Positions 8,344 to 16,954 of a DNA stretch of 42,352 nucleotides are shown piece by piece. The notes under the pieces are model-generated. The model saw only the letters and a list, made by a program, of their open reading frames with translations, was not told the origin of the DNA and did no database searches. Position numbers and translations under genes: made by a program. Source of the DNA: Sphingobacteriales bacterium (GTDB taxonomy: Bacteria; Bacteroidota; Bacteroidia; Chitinophagales; Chitinophagaceae); NCBI GenBank assembly GCA_024642285.1, contig JAHEBJ010000014.1:1-42352 (forward strand), written 5' to 3'. Within the stretch, counting starts at the first letter, position 1. Each line of letters begins with the position of its first letter.

Positions 8344-9027
8344 TTACAGATCAAATTTGTACCCAACTCCTTTTACTGTGGTGATACAATCGAGGTTTAG
8401 TTTTTGCCTGATCTTACGGATATGTACGTCAATGGTGCGGTCGCCAACAATAACTTCGGTTCCCCAAACCTGGTTTAGTATTTCATTACGTAAAAAAACT
8501 TTACCCGGTTTGCTTGCCAGCAAAGCCAGTAACTCAAATTCTTTACGAGCCAGGTTAATATCTTTTTCTTTGAGAATTACCAAATATTTTTCCCGGTCGA
8601 TCTTCAGATCACCAATTTGTAACAAGCCGGTTTCTTCTTTATTCAGTCGTCTGAACAGCGCATTAACTTTACTTGTTAATACTTTTGGACTAATAGGTTT
8701 GGTAATAAAATCATCAGCACCGGTTTCTAATCCTTTTACTTCGGTTACTTCATCACTCAACGCAGTAAGAAAAACGATCAATGTTTCTTTAAATGCAGGC
8801 TGCATCCTTAACAAATTGCAAACCTCAATACCATTCTTCTCTGGCATCATAATATCCAATATGATCAAATTTGGCTGAAAAGATTTCGCTTTATCCAACG
8901 CATCATTCCCGTTTTTAACTGCCACCACCTCATAACCCTCGTTTTGAAGATTATATTGAATGATTTCCAGAATATCGGGTTCATCATCAGCAATCAGTAT
9001 TTTATTTGGCGAATTAACCCTGCTCAT
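8344..9027 (-). CDS. PhoB/PhoP-like OmpR-family response regulator
   Basis: This DNA-binding regulator of 227 residues has an N-terminal receiver domain. It contains the acidic pair in ILIADDEPD, the phospho-acceptor D58 in LIILDIMMP, a conserved Thr in FLTAL and K110 in FITKPIS. The C-terminal winged-helix domain (about residues 130-227) shows the recognition-helix motif VGDRTIDVHIRKIRQKL and the closing VKGVGYKFDL. The ATG at 9027 is chosen. A TTG nine bases upstream lies inside the -7 promoter element and is unlikely to be used. The kinase gene follows after 86 bp, so the pair is probably one transcript. Control of pst through the phased repeats at 2735 is inferred from context. Confidence 0.9.
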   Translation of the reverse strand: MSRVNSPNKILIADDEPDILEIIQYNLQNEGYEVVAVKNGNDALDKAKSFQPNLIILDIMMPEKNGIEVCNLLRMQPAFKETLIVFLTALSDEVTEVKGLETGADDFITKPISPKVLTSKVNALFRRLNKEETGLLQIGDLKIDREKYLVILKEKDINLARKEFELLALLASKPGKVFLRNEILNQVWGTEVIVGDRTIDVHIRKIRQKLNLDCITTVKGVGYKFDL

Positions 9028-9033
9028 AGGATA

Positions 9034-9062
9034 CAAAAATAGTCTTTACCTTTAATGAACAA
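9034..9062 (-). promoter_or_regulatory. Promoter of the response-regulator/kinase operon
   Basis: Read on the - strand, TATTTTTG (9041 to 9034) is a perfect TAnnTTTG -7 element. A TTG (9062 to 9060) lies 18 nt upstream as the -33 element. Transcription would begin around 9030, only a few bases before the ATG at 9027, which implies a very short leader. Confidence 0.6.
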
Positions 9063-9135
9063 GCCGGTTTACAGTTTAAGTTGTATTATATAATTGTTAA
9101 GCAAGCTGTATTAACAATAATTTTTATTGTGTCGG

Positions 9136-9166
9136 TAACAGATATATAACGTCTGTTGTATTTTTA
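9136..9166 (+). promoter_or_regulatory. Possible Pho-box-like pair and promoter of the caspase-like gene
   Basis: TAAC at 9136 and TAAC at 9147 are spaced 11 bp apart, like the repeats before pstS. TATTTTTA (9159-9166) matches TAnnTTTG at seven of eight positions. Two repeats alone are weak evidence. Confidence 0.35.
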
Positions 9167-9188
9167 TGAACGTACTTGTAACTTAACT

Positions 9189-11405
9189 ATGAAAAAAACT
9201 GCACTTTTTTTATTTCTGTTCATTTCGGCCTATCCTGTTTTTGCAAGCCAGGATTCTTTAATTATCCCTATTTACCGTCAACTTTTTCATGATAGAATTG
9301 ATAGCGAACAAATTGAACTGGACAAACAAGACGGGAAAAAAGATGATTTCATCACGGCTACCAATAAACCGGAAGTTAACGTGATAATTACCGAAATAAT
9401 GACAAGGAGAATTGACGAATTGCAGGTTATAGTTGAAAAGGACAGTGCCATAAAAACAAATAACGAAAAAGTAAGGTACCTCAGCTATATAGAAAATCTG
9501 GTAAAGGGATACCGGGCCGGAATAAAATCCAAAGAAATTAACCCTGCTTTAGCTCCCCTTTTTATTGAAAATTTTGCCAACGCTATGAAAGCCAATATAG
9601 CGGGTGAGCATATAGCTCCTTTGCTTAATGCAGCACAATATCCAATAGCAAAATTGCTGGCCGAAATTTTTTCTGATAATATAGATTATGAAGAAAACAA
9701 GAAGATCATTTATAAAAAATACTGTTCGCTAAACCCTGATAAGATCCTACAGACTATTACTCCATTCATTGACGAACCATTTGCAGATTCACTGATTGTT
9801 GTAAGTTGTAAATTTAATCCTACAGCTGTGTACACCCGGGCCCAGGCGCCGGCATCCACACTCGGCATATTGGTACACCGCAATAATCATCCGGTAGTTA
9901 AAGCAGTTGTAGCGCTAAGCCAAACACCAAATGCTTTGCTGTACTTTCCTTTTCTCGACGATATCTTAAAAGGCAAAAAAACTATTGAAAGTATAAAACC
10001 GTTTATTGGTGAAGACGGAGTTGGCTACGACAGTGTTGGTTATTATAAGTTACTCGTAAAAACCGAAATTGATTATTATACCCGGATGACAAAGGCGCCA
10101 AAAGATACTCCCATTGCCATGTTTGGCACCAATGGCCTTAGAGAAACTTTAAAAAACAAAGCCAATCAGCATTTTATCACACCTATAAATATACTGCACG
10201 ACCTGTCAAACATCAATAAGCGTATGGCATCAACTGATTCTTTGTCGGCGGTTGAACTTTACTATATGATGGTAATGGGCGAAAATGAAATTTATACTTC
10301 CAGTTTTAAACACAGTTTTTCCAGGATGATACAACGCCTGGGTAAAACGCCTGGTACCGATACGTTGCTGCTTACTGTTCATTTTGACTTTTTTAAGAAG
10401 TTTATAAAAATGGCCGCTAACTATAATAAACTTGATGAATTTTTAAGCTATATGCCAAAAGAAAATTCGGAAGTGTTGATGCGTGGTTTTATAGCTAACC
10501 TTGATAATACCGGCAGCCTTGAAGATGCGATCGACGTAGCCGACTCGTACAGCAGCATCACCGATAGCAGTTTACAGATTACTATTCTCAAGTACATTGC
10601 TGAAAACGAAGCCCGTTGTGTTAAAGAAAATAACAGCAGAGGTAAAACCATTTATGGTTTGTTGCGTACAATATTCCTTTCGGCTAATCCAGATAACAAA
10701 ATAGACCTCACAGCAGCGCTGGGCATTCCTTCAATTTTTGAAATTGAAAACAAAGATCTTCGGGATGACAGTGGCAGAATTATTCAACAGGTTTATTGGT
10801 ATGGTGATAAGGATGGAAAAACATTTTTTCCGTCGTTTATCAACTCATTTTCAACACGTGAATGGACGATAACGGCTTTACCAGAATGGTATGAGATAAA
10901 ATCGAAAAAAGGCAAAGTGTGGATTTACGCTAACCGTCCGCTTGATAATGATAATAATCTGGACGACTCTGCCCAGATCCACCTGAACAGCTATCTCAGC
11001 GAAAAAGGGTTATACCCTGCTGTTATCATCCACCGCGGCCACAGCTACTGGTTACCCCGTACCATAAAACGCATGAGTGGCTATGCAAAAATTGTAATGC
11101 TGGGTTCATGTGGTGGTTATAAAAATTTAAACGACATCATTAAAGTAAATCCCGATGCTAATATAATCTCCACCAAAGAGATTGGCTCTGGAGATATTAA
11201 CCGTCCCATCATCAATTACTTGAACCAAACCTTTGAAGCCGGCGATAAACTGGTTTGGAAAGATATGTGGGTATCTCTTACCCGGCTATTTGAAAACGAC
11301 CCAAGCAGATCGGTAAGGGAAAGCTGGGATAATTATATTCCACCGTATAAAAATCTGGGTGCCATTTTTCTAAAAGGATATAATAATTTAAAACAGGAAG
11401 AATAA
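9189..11405 (+). CDS. Exported protein of unknown function with putative C-terminal caspase-like (clan CD) protease domain
   Basis: I recognise no named family. From the ATG at 9189 the protein has 738 residues and a clear signal peptide, MKKTALFLFLFISAYPVFA, cleaved near residue 19. A TTG at 9156 would put polar residues before the signal and is rejected. Residues 20-560 look mostly helical, with many Asp, Glu and Lys. The C-terminal part shows two hydrophobic strands, each ending in a candidate catalytic residue: PAVIIHRGHS (H615, H618) and KIVMLGSCGG (C641). Strand-His-Gly followed by strand-Cys-Gly is the layout of caspase-fold peptidases (caspases, gingipains, CHAT). The His-Cys spacing of 23-26 residues is shorter than usual. 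The gene is divergent from the Pho-type regulator and 107 bp before an ABC exporter. Protease activity is inference; the dyad could be non-catalytic. Confidence 0.6.
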   Translation: MKKTALFLFLFISAYPVFASQDSLIIPIYRQLFHDRIDSEQIELDKQDGKKDDFITATNKPEVNVIITEIMTRRIDELQVIVEKDSAIKTNNEKVRYLSYIENLVKGYRAGIKSKEINPALAPLFIENFANAMKANIAGEHIAPLLNAAQYPIAKLLAEIFSDNIDYEENKKIIYKKYCSLNPDKILQTITPFIDEPFADSLIVVSCKFNPTAVYTRAQAPASTLGILVHRNNHPVVKAVVALSQTPNALLYFPFLDDILKGKKTIESIKPFIGEDGVGYDSVGYYKLLVKTEIDYYTRMTKAPKDTPIAMFGTNGLRETLKNKANQHFITPINILHDLSNINKRMASTDSLSAVELYYMMVMGENEIYTSSFKHSFSRMIQRLGKTPGTDTLLLTVHFDFFKKFIKMAANYNKLDEFLSYMPKENSEVLMRGFIANLDNTGSLEDAIDVADSYSSITDSSLQITILKYIAENEARCVKENNSRGKTIYGLLRTIFLSANPDNKIDLTAALGIPSIFEIENKDLRDDSGRIIQQVYWYGDKDGKTFFPSFINSFSTREWTITALPEWYEIKSKKGKVWIYANRPLDNDNNLDDSAQIHLNSYLSEKGLYPAVIIHRGHSYWLPRTIKRMSGYAKIVMLGSCGGYKNLNDIIKVNPDANIISTKEIGSGDINRPIINYLNQTFEAGDKLVWKDMWVSLTRLFENDPSRSVRESWDNYIPPYKNLGAIFLKGYNNLKQEE

Positions 11406-11512
11406 TCAGGTTGCATCTTTGGGGTTGAGCATGGTCAAATTTTTTACTGTTTTAGCTTTTAAAATGTTATCCTTCCAGCTTATAAATTTTTCAAACGGCT
11501 TACCTTTACCCA

Positions 11513-13315
11513 ATGAGTGGTAAGACCGGGGCAAAAAAAATTTTCGATTTCGCTTTACTGCGCAGGGTATTTCATTTTGCAGCTCCTTATAAAAATAAAT
11601 TTTATGCTTCGCTGCTCCTGGCTATAGTGCTGGCGGCTATTGCACCGGTGCGTCCAATGTTGATTCAGCTTACTATCAATGAGGGAATAAAAAACGATAC
11701 TACATCGAACTACATAGCGGGTCCCGGAGGTTTTATTATTGAGATCACTATAATTCAAATTGTCCTCTTATTACTGGAAACCGGGTTTCGTTTCCTGTTT
11801 ACTTTTCTAACTGCATCACTTGGGCAAAGTGTGGTAAAAGATATTCGAGTGAGTACTTACAACAAAATTCTTCATCTCAACTTAAGGCAATACGATAAAA
11901 CACCGATTGGCACATTAACAACAAGAACAATCAATGACATTGAATCTATCAACGAAATTTTCAGTGACGGACTCATACCTATTATTGCCGACCTGCTGGC
12001 GATTTTCTCGGTACTTACTTATATGTTTTATGTAGACTGGCAACTTACGTTGGTTTGTCTTGCACCTTTTCCTTTTTTAATAGTTGCAACTTATTATTTT
12101 AAAGAAAGTGTAAATAAATCTTTTATCAGGGTGCGTAATGCGGTAGCCAATCTTAATGCTTTTGTGCAGGAACATATTACCGGTATGGCAGTCGTGCAGG
12201 CATTTGCCGCCGAAAAAAGAGAGTTTAATAAATTCAACCGAATTAATAAAGAACACCGCAACGCAAATATCCGGGCCATTTTTGCCTACTCCGTTTTCTT
12301 TCCTATTGTAGAACTTGTGATGGCATTATCCATCGGCTTACTGGTATGGTGGGCCGCAAAAGATGTGGTAAGTGCAGCACAAGCCGAAAAGGTGGCAGGT
12401 GTCATCACCGCATTTATTCTTTGTCTTAATTTATTGTTCAGGCCGTTGCGGGTTATCGCCGATAAATTCAATATCCTGCAAATGGGTATGATTGCCAGCG
12501 AACGGGTTTTTAAAGTGCTGGATAATGATGATACAACTATAAGAGAAGGTAATGCCAGTGCAGATAATATAAAAGGTAAAGTTGAATTTGAAAATCTTTG
12601 GTTTGCCTATATTGATGAACAATATGTTTTAAAGGACATAAGCTTTACGCTTGATGCCGGCGATACACTGGCCATTGTTGGTCACACGGGCAGCGGCAAA
12701 ACTTCCATCATTAGTTTATTGAACAGGCTCTATCAGATAAATAAAGGCAACATAAAAATTGATGACATCAATATTGAAGATTATCATCTGGATGAACTAA
12801 GATCAAAAATTGCTGTAGTGTTGCAGGATGTATTTTTATTCAGTGGCTCGGTAAAAGATAATGTTACGCTTCGAAATCCGGATATAAAAGATGAAGATGT
12901 AATTGCTGCAGCAAAGATGATTGGCATACATGATTTTATTTTGCAATTGCCAGGCGGCTACGATTATAATGTGATGGAAAGGGGGGCAACACTTTCATTG
13001 GGACAACGCCAGTTGCTTTCTTTTGTTAGAGCCTTATTGTACAACCCGGCCATTTTAATTTTAGATGAGGCTACATCATCGGTTGATACCGAAAGCGAAG
13101 CCCTCATTCAGCATGCCATTGAAACGCTCATAGCGGACCGTACTTCTATTGTGATAGCCCATCGACTTTCCACCATCCGCAAGGCGGATAAAATTATTGT
13201 GTTGGATAAAGGCGAGATAAAAGAAATGGGCAGTCATGACGAGTTACTGGAAAAACGTGGGTTTTACTTCCAATTACACAAAATGCAGTTTGAAAGGCAG
13301 GATAACTTGACATAA
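11513..13315 (+). CDS. ABC exporter half-transporter (MsbA/MdlB type)
   Basis: This inner-membrane exporter of 600 residues has a fused transmembrane and ATPase domain and would work as a dimer. Six hydrophobic helices lie within about residues 30-320. The ATPase domain has Walker A GHTGSGKT (390-397), Q-loop Q438, Walker B ILILDEA with catalytic E519, and H-loop H550. Its signature is LSLGQ (494-498) instead of LSGGQ, a variation seen in some exporters. The substrate cannot be read from sequence; lipid, drug or peptide export are all possible. It lies alone, 107 bp after the caspase-like gene. TACCTTTA at 11501-11508, just before the ATG, resembles a -7 element but would leave almost no leader. 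Confidence 0.9.
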   Translation: MSGKTGAKKIFDFALLRRVFHFAAPYKNKFYASLLLAIVLAAIAPVRPMLIQLTINEGIKNDTTSNYIAGPGGFIIEITIIQIVLLLLETGFRFLFTFLTASLGQSVVKDIRVSTYNKILHLNLRQYDKTPIGTLTTRTINDIESINEIFSDGLIPIIADLLAIFSVLTYMFYVDWQLTLVCLAPFPFLIVATYYFKESVNKSFIRVRNAVANLNAFVQEHITGMAVVQAFAAEKREFNKFNRINKEHRNANIRAIFAYSVFFPIVELVMALSIGLLVWWAAKDVVSAAQAEKVAGVITAFILCLNLLFRPLRVIADKFNILQMGMIASERVFKVLDNDDTTIREGNASADNIKGKVEFENLWFAYIDEQYVLKDISFTLDAGDTLAIVGHTGSGKTSIISLLNRLYQINKGNIKIDDINIEDYHLDELRSKIAVVLQDVFLFSGSVKDNVTLRNPDIKDEDVIAAAKMIGIHDFILQLPGGYDYNVMERGATLSLGQRQLLSFVRALLYNPAILILDEATSSVDTESEALIQHAIETLIADRTSIVIAHRLSTIRKADKIIVLDKGEIKEMGSHDELLEKRGFYFQLHKMQFERQDNLT

Positions 13316-13381
13316 TATCATCATATAACCCGATTTCAATAAATTCTTTTACCCCAATTTTTAATTTCAGCCCCCCACCCT

Positions 13382-13389
13382 TATCTTTG
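13382..13389 (+). promoter_or_regulatory. Candidate promoter of the ATP synthase F0 operon
   Basis: TATCTTTG exactly matches the Bacteroidota -7 consensus TAnnTTTG and lies 20 bp before the atpB ATG. The -33 region (about 13359) is T-rich without a clean TTG. Confidence 0.5.
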
Positions 13390-13409
13390 CGCCAAATTAC
13401 AGGTATATT

Positions 13410-14848
<1,439 letters not shown>

Positions 14849-14853
14849 AACCT

Positions 14854-14895
14854 TTACTGCATCCAAAGTACAGGACGGAGGATGCAGTAATTTTT
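14854..14895 (+). terminator. Terminator-like hairpin between atpE and atpF
   Basis: A perfect 11-bp stem, TTACTGCATCC (14854-14864) with GGATGCAGTAA (14880-14890), has a 15-nt loop and is followed by TTTTT (14891-14895). It has all the features of an intrinsic terminator, although atpF continues on the same strand 136 bp later. Partial read-through would favour subunits a and c over b and delta. Confidence 0.75.
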
Positions 14896-15031
14896 GCCCC
14901 CTGACCCCCTAAAGGTGGAAATGGAGTAAACTTTTTTTGGACCAGACTTTAGTGCAACTATCAACTTAATTGGCGTCGCACTCTTGTACAGTACATCAAC
15001 ACTGAACTTTTTATTTTATAAATAATTTAAA

Positions 15032-15526
15032 ATGCAATTATTAACACCGGCCTTCGGCCTTATTATCTGGACACTTTTAGCGTTCATCGTTGTATTTCTT
15101 CTATTAAAGAAATTTGCCTGGCCAGCTATCATTGGCGGATTGGCCGAACGTGAAAAAAACATTGCTGATGCTTTGGCTACTGCCGAAAAGATAAAGCTTG
15201 AAATGGCACAGTTGAAGAATGACAACGAAGCTATTCTGGTACAGGCACGTGAAGAAAGAGCCACCATGCTTAAAGAAGCAAAGGAAACAAAGGATAAAAT
15301 GATTAATGATGCCAAAGACGAAGCAAAAGTTGCGGCATCAAAAATCATTGCCGATGCACAAGCTTCTATATATAACCAGAAAATGGCGGCCATTACCGAA
15401 ATGAAGAACCAGGTAGGTAACCTTGTATTGGAAGTAAGTGAGAAAGTGTTACGCAAAGAATTAAGCAACAGAGCAGAGCAGGAGAATTATATTAAAACCC
15501 TGGCTGCTGAGGTGAAGCTGAATTAA
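15032..15526 (+). CDS. atpF: ATP synthase F0 subunit b
   Basis: The peripheral-stalk subunit has 164 residues. A single N-terminal helix (about residues 8-26, FGLIIWTLLAFIVVFLLL) anchors it in the membrane. The remainder is a long charged, Ala-rich coiled coil that reaches up to the delta subunit. The KFAWPAIIGGLAEREKNIADAL segment after the anchor is a strong family marker. It lies 183 bp after atpE, beyond the terminator-like hairpin, and 15 bp before atpH. The gap holds a C-rich stretch (about 14896-14925) and AT-rich sequence but no convincing promoter. Confidence 0.95.
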   Translation: MQLLTPAFGLIIWTLLAFIVVFLLLKKFAWPAIIGGLAEREKNIADALATAEKIKLEMAQLKNDNEAILVQAREERATMLKEAKETKDKMINDAKDEAKVAASKIIADAQASIYNQKMAAITEMKNQVGNLVLEVSEKVLRKELSNRAEQENYIKTLAAEVKLN

Positions 15527-15541
15527 AAATTTAGAATTATC

Positions 15542-16108
15542 ATGAACAATCCACGTTTAGCAGGCCGTTACGCAAAAAGTTTACTGGATCTGGCAACAGA
15601 GCAAAACCAGGTAGATGCGGTATGTGCAGATATGAAATGGATTCACAAGATCTGCAAAAGCAATCCCGATTTTGTGAATGTACTGCGCAGTCCGGTTATC
15701 AAACCAACAGCCAAACAAAAAATTCTGGAGTCAATTACAAAGGAAAGAGTAAGTGAACTTACCAGTGCTTTTATCAAATTGCTGGTTATTAAAGCAAGGG
15801 AATCAAATCTTCCTGAAATTGCTATTACCTATATTGATCAGTTTAACGAACTGCGTAATATCCATAAAGTAAAAATTACAACTGCCGAGGCGTTAACACC
15901 CGAAATGCAGGCCGCTATCATGGCGAATATAAAAGCTGCAGCAACTGCTGATCAGACTTTTGAAATTGAAACTGCTGTTGACAACGAATTGATCGGTGGC
16001 TTCTTATTTCAAACCGGTGGAACGCTGGTTGATGCCAGCATTTTAAGAGACTTAAAAGATATTCAGAAGCAGTTTATGAATAATGATTACCTGCACAGGA
16101 TTAGATAA
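15542..16108 (+). CDS. atpH: ATP synthase F1 subunit delta
   Basis: The delta subunit (188 residues) joins the top of the F1 head to the b stalk. The start NNPRLAGRYAKSLLDLA is characteristic of the N-terminal helical domain. The C-terminal half contains the conserved ELIGGFLFQTGGTLVDASILRDL block, clipped here as DNELIGGFLFQTGG followed by LVDASILRDLKDIQ. The gene ends the cluster: a terminator follows within 35 bp, and the next gene is on the other strand. atpA and atpG, which often follow atpH, are absent here. Confidence 0.95.
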   Translation: MNNPRLAGRYAKSLLDLATEQNQVDAVCADMKWIHKICKSNPDFVNVLRSPVIKPTAKQKILESITKERVSELTSAFIKLLVIKARESNLPEIAITYIDQFNELRNIHKVKITTAEALTPEMQAAIMANIKAAATADQTFEIETAVDNELIGGFLFQTGGTLVDASILRDLKDIQKQFMNNDYLHRIR

Positions 16109-16138
16109 AATATTTCACGCCAGGAGGCAAAGAAACGC

Positions 16139-16168
16139 AAAGCCGCAAATTTAGTTTGCGGCTTTTAT
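16139..16168 (+). terminator. Terminator after atpH
   Basis: Bases 16139-16149 (AAAGCCGCAAA) pair with 16155-16165 (TTTGCGGCTTT) around a 5-nt loop, followed by a short T/A-rich tail. The near-symmetrical flanks may also stop transcription arriving from the opposite strand. Confidence 0.8.
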
Positions 16169-16195
16169 ATTTACCCCCAGCGCTTTTATGTGCAA

Positions 16196-16939
16196 TTAAT
16201 AAGAAAACACCGGCGTCTTAATATCATGATAAAATAAAAAAGTCCATTTTTCCTTTTCTCCCTGTTGCCACCACTGCTGCCGCAGTTCCATACTTTTTCG
16301 GCCATCCATATCGTACTTGGCAATAAACCTGTTTTTCATTTGCTGTAACTGCGGGGCAACATCACCACCAAAAAAAATCTTTTGTCCATCTTCCTCAATT
16401 AAAAATACCTGATGACATTTGCTGTGTGCACCGGTAACCCAATAGCTTATATAGTCATCAATCTCCCCGTCGCCTTCCAGCAAAACAACCTGGTCGGAGT
16501 TTTGTATGCCGTCAAAATCCTCAACATGATAGGAAGGTGTACCTTTTGCCAAAGCGTATTCTATCTCATCTTTATGTGCATAGTACGTTGCATTAGGAAA
16601 GCTTAAAAACTTTTGCTTCAGCACTTCATCAGTTTTATAAATTCCTCCTGCATGGTCTTTATGCAAATGACTCAGCAACACTTTGGTTACTTCCATAGGA
16701 CCAATACCGTTGTTTAATAAATTCTGATGGATTTGTAAAGTACCATCAGGCATATTAAAGCCAAGACCTGTATCAATAACAATAATATCCTTTGAAGTAA
16801 CAACAGCAAAGGGCTGTATTTCCACCAGCAAACTGCCAACCGGCCGTTGCTGCAAATCGTCTTTATCTAAATTAAATGGAACAAATTTCTTTGTGGCATC
16901 AATGGTAAAAGCACCTTCGCTAAGTGGAATTATTTTCAT
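16196..16939 (-). CDS. Metallo-beta-lactamase-fold hydrolase
   Basis: This 247-residue cytoplasmic hydrolase has no visible signal peptide. The metal-binding HxHxDH motif is HLHKDH (residues 91-96). Further ligands are H172 in VTGAHSKCHQ, D193 in FFGGDVAP and H239 in FYHDIKTP. IIVIDTGLGF is the usual early strand. The set of ligands is complete, so it should bind two metal ions, but the substrate is unknown. MBL-fold proteins include lactonases, glyoxalases and thioesterases, and nothing here chooses between them. The gene begins 15 bp after rodA on the same strand, so it is probably the last gene of the elongation operon. That may be only genetic convenience. Confidence 0.88.
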   Translation of the reverse strand: MKIIPLSEGAFTIDATKKFVPFNLDKDDLQQRPVGSLLVEIQPFAVVTSKDIIVIDTGLGFNMPDGTLQIHQNLLNNGIGPMEVTKVLLSHLHKDHAGGIYKTDEVLKQKFLSFPNATYYAHKDEIEYALAKGTPSYHVEDFDGIQNSDQVVLLEGDGEIDDYISYWVTGAHSKCHQVFLIEEDGQKIFFGGDVAPQLQQMKNRFIAKYDMDGRKSMELRQQWWQQGEKEKWTFLFYHDIKTPVFSY

Positions 16940-16954
16940 TGTGCAAATGTAATC

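Noticed and set aside
9028-9036. TTG start for the response regulator
   Set aside because: The codon lies inside the perfect -7 element, and an ATG follows at 9027.
9156-9188. TTG start for the caspase-like gene
   Set aside because: It would place 11 mixed residues before a clean signal peptide; the ATG at 9189 begins the signal directly.
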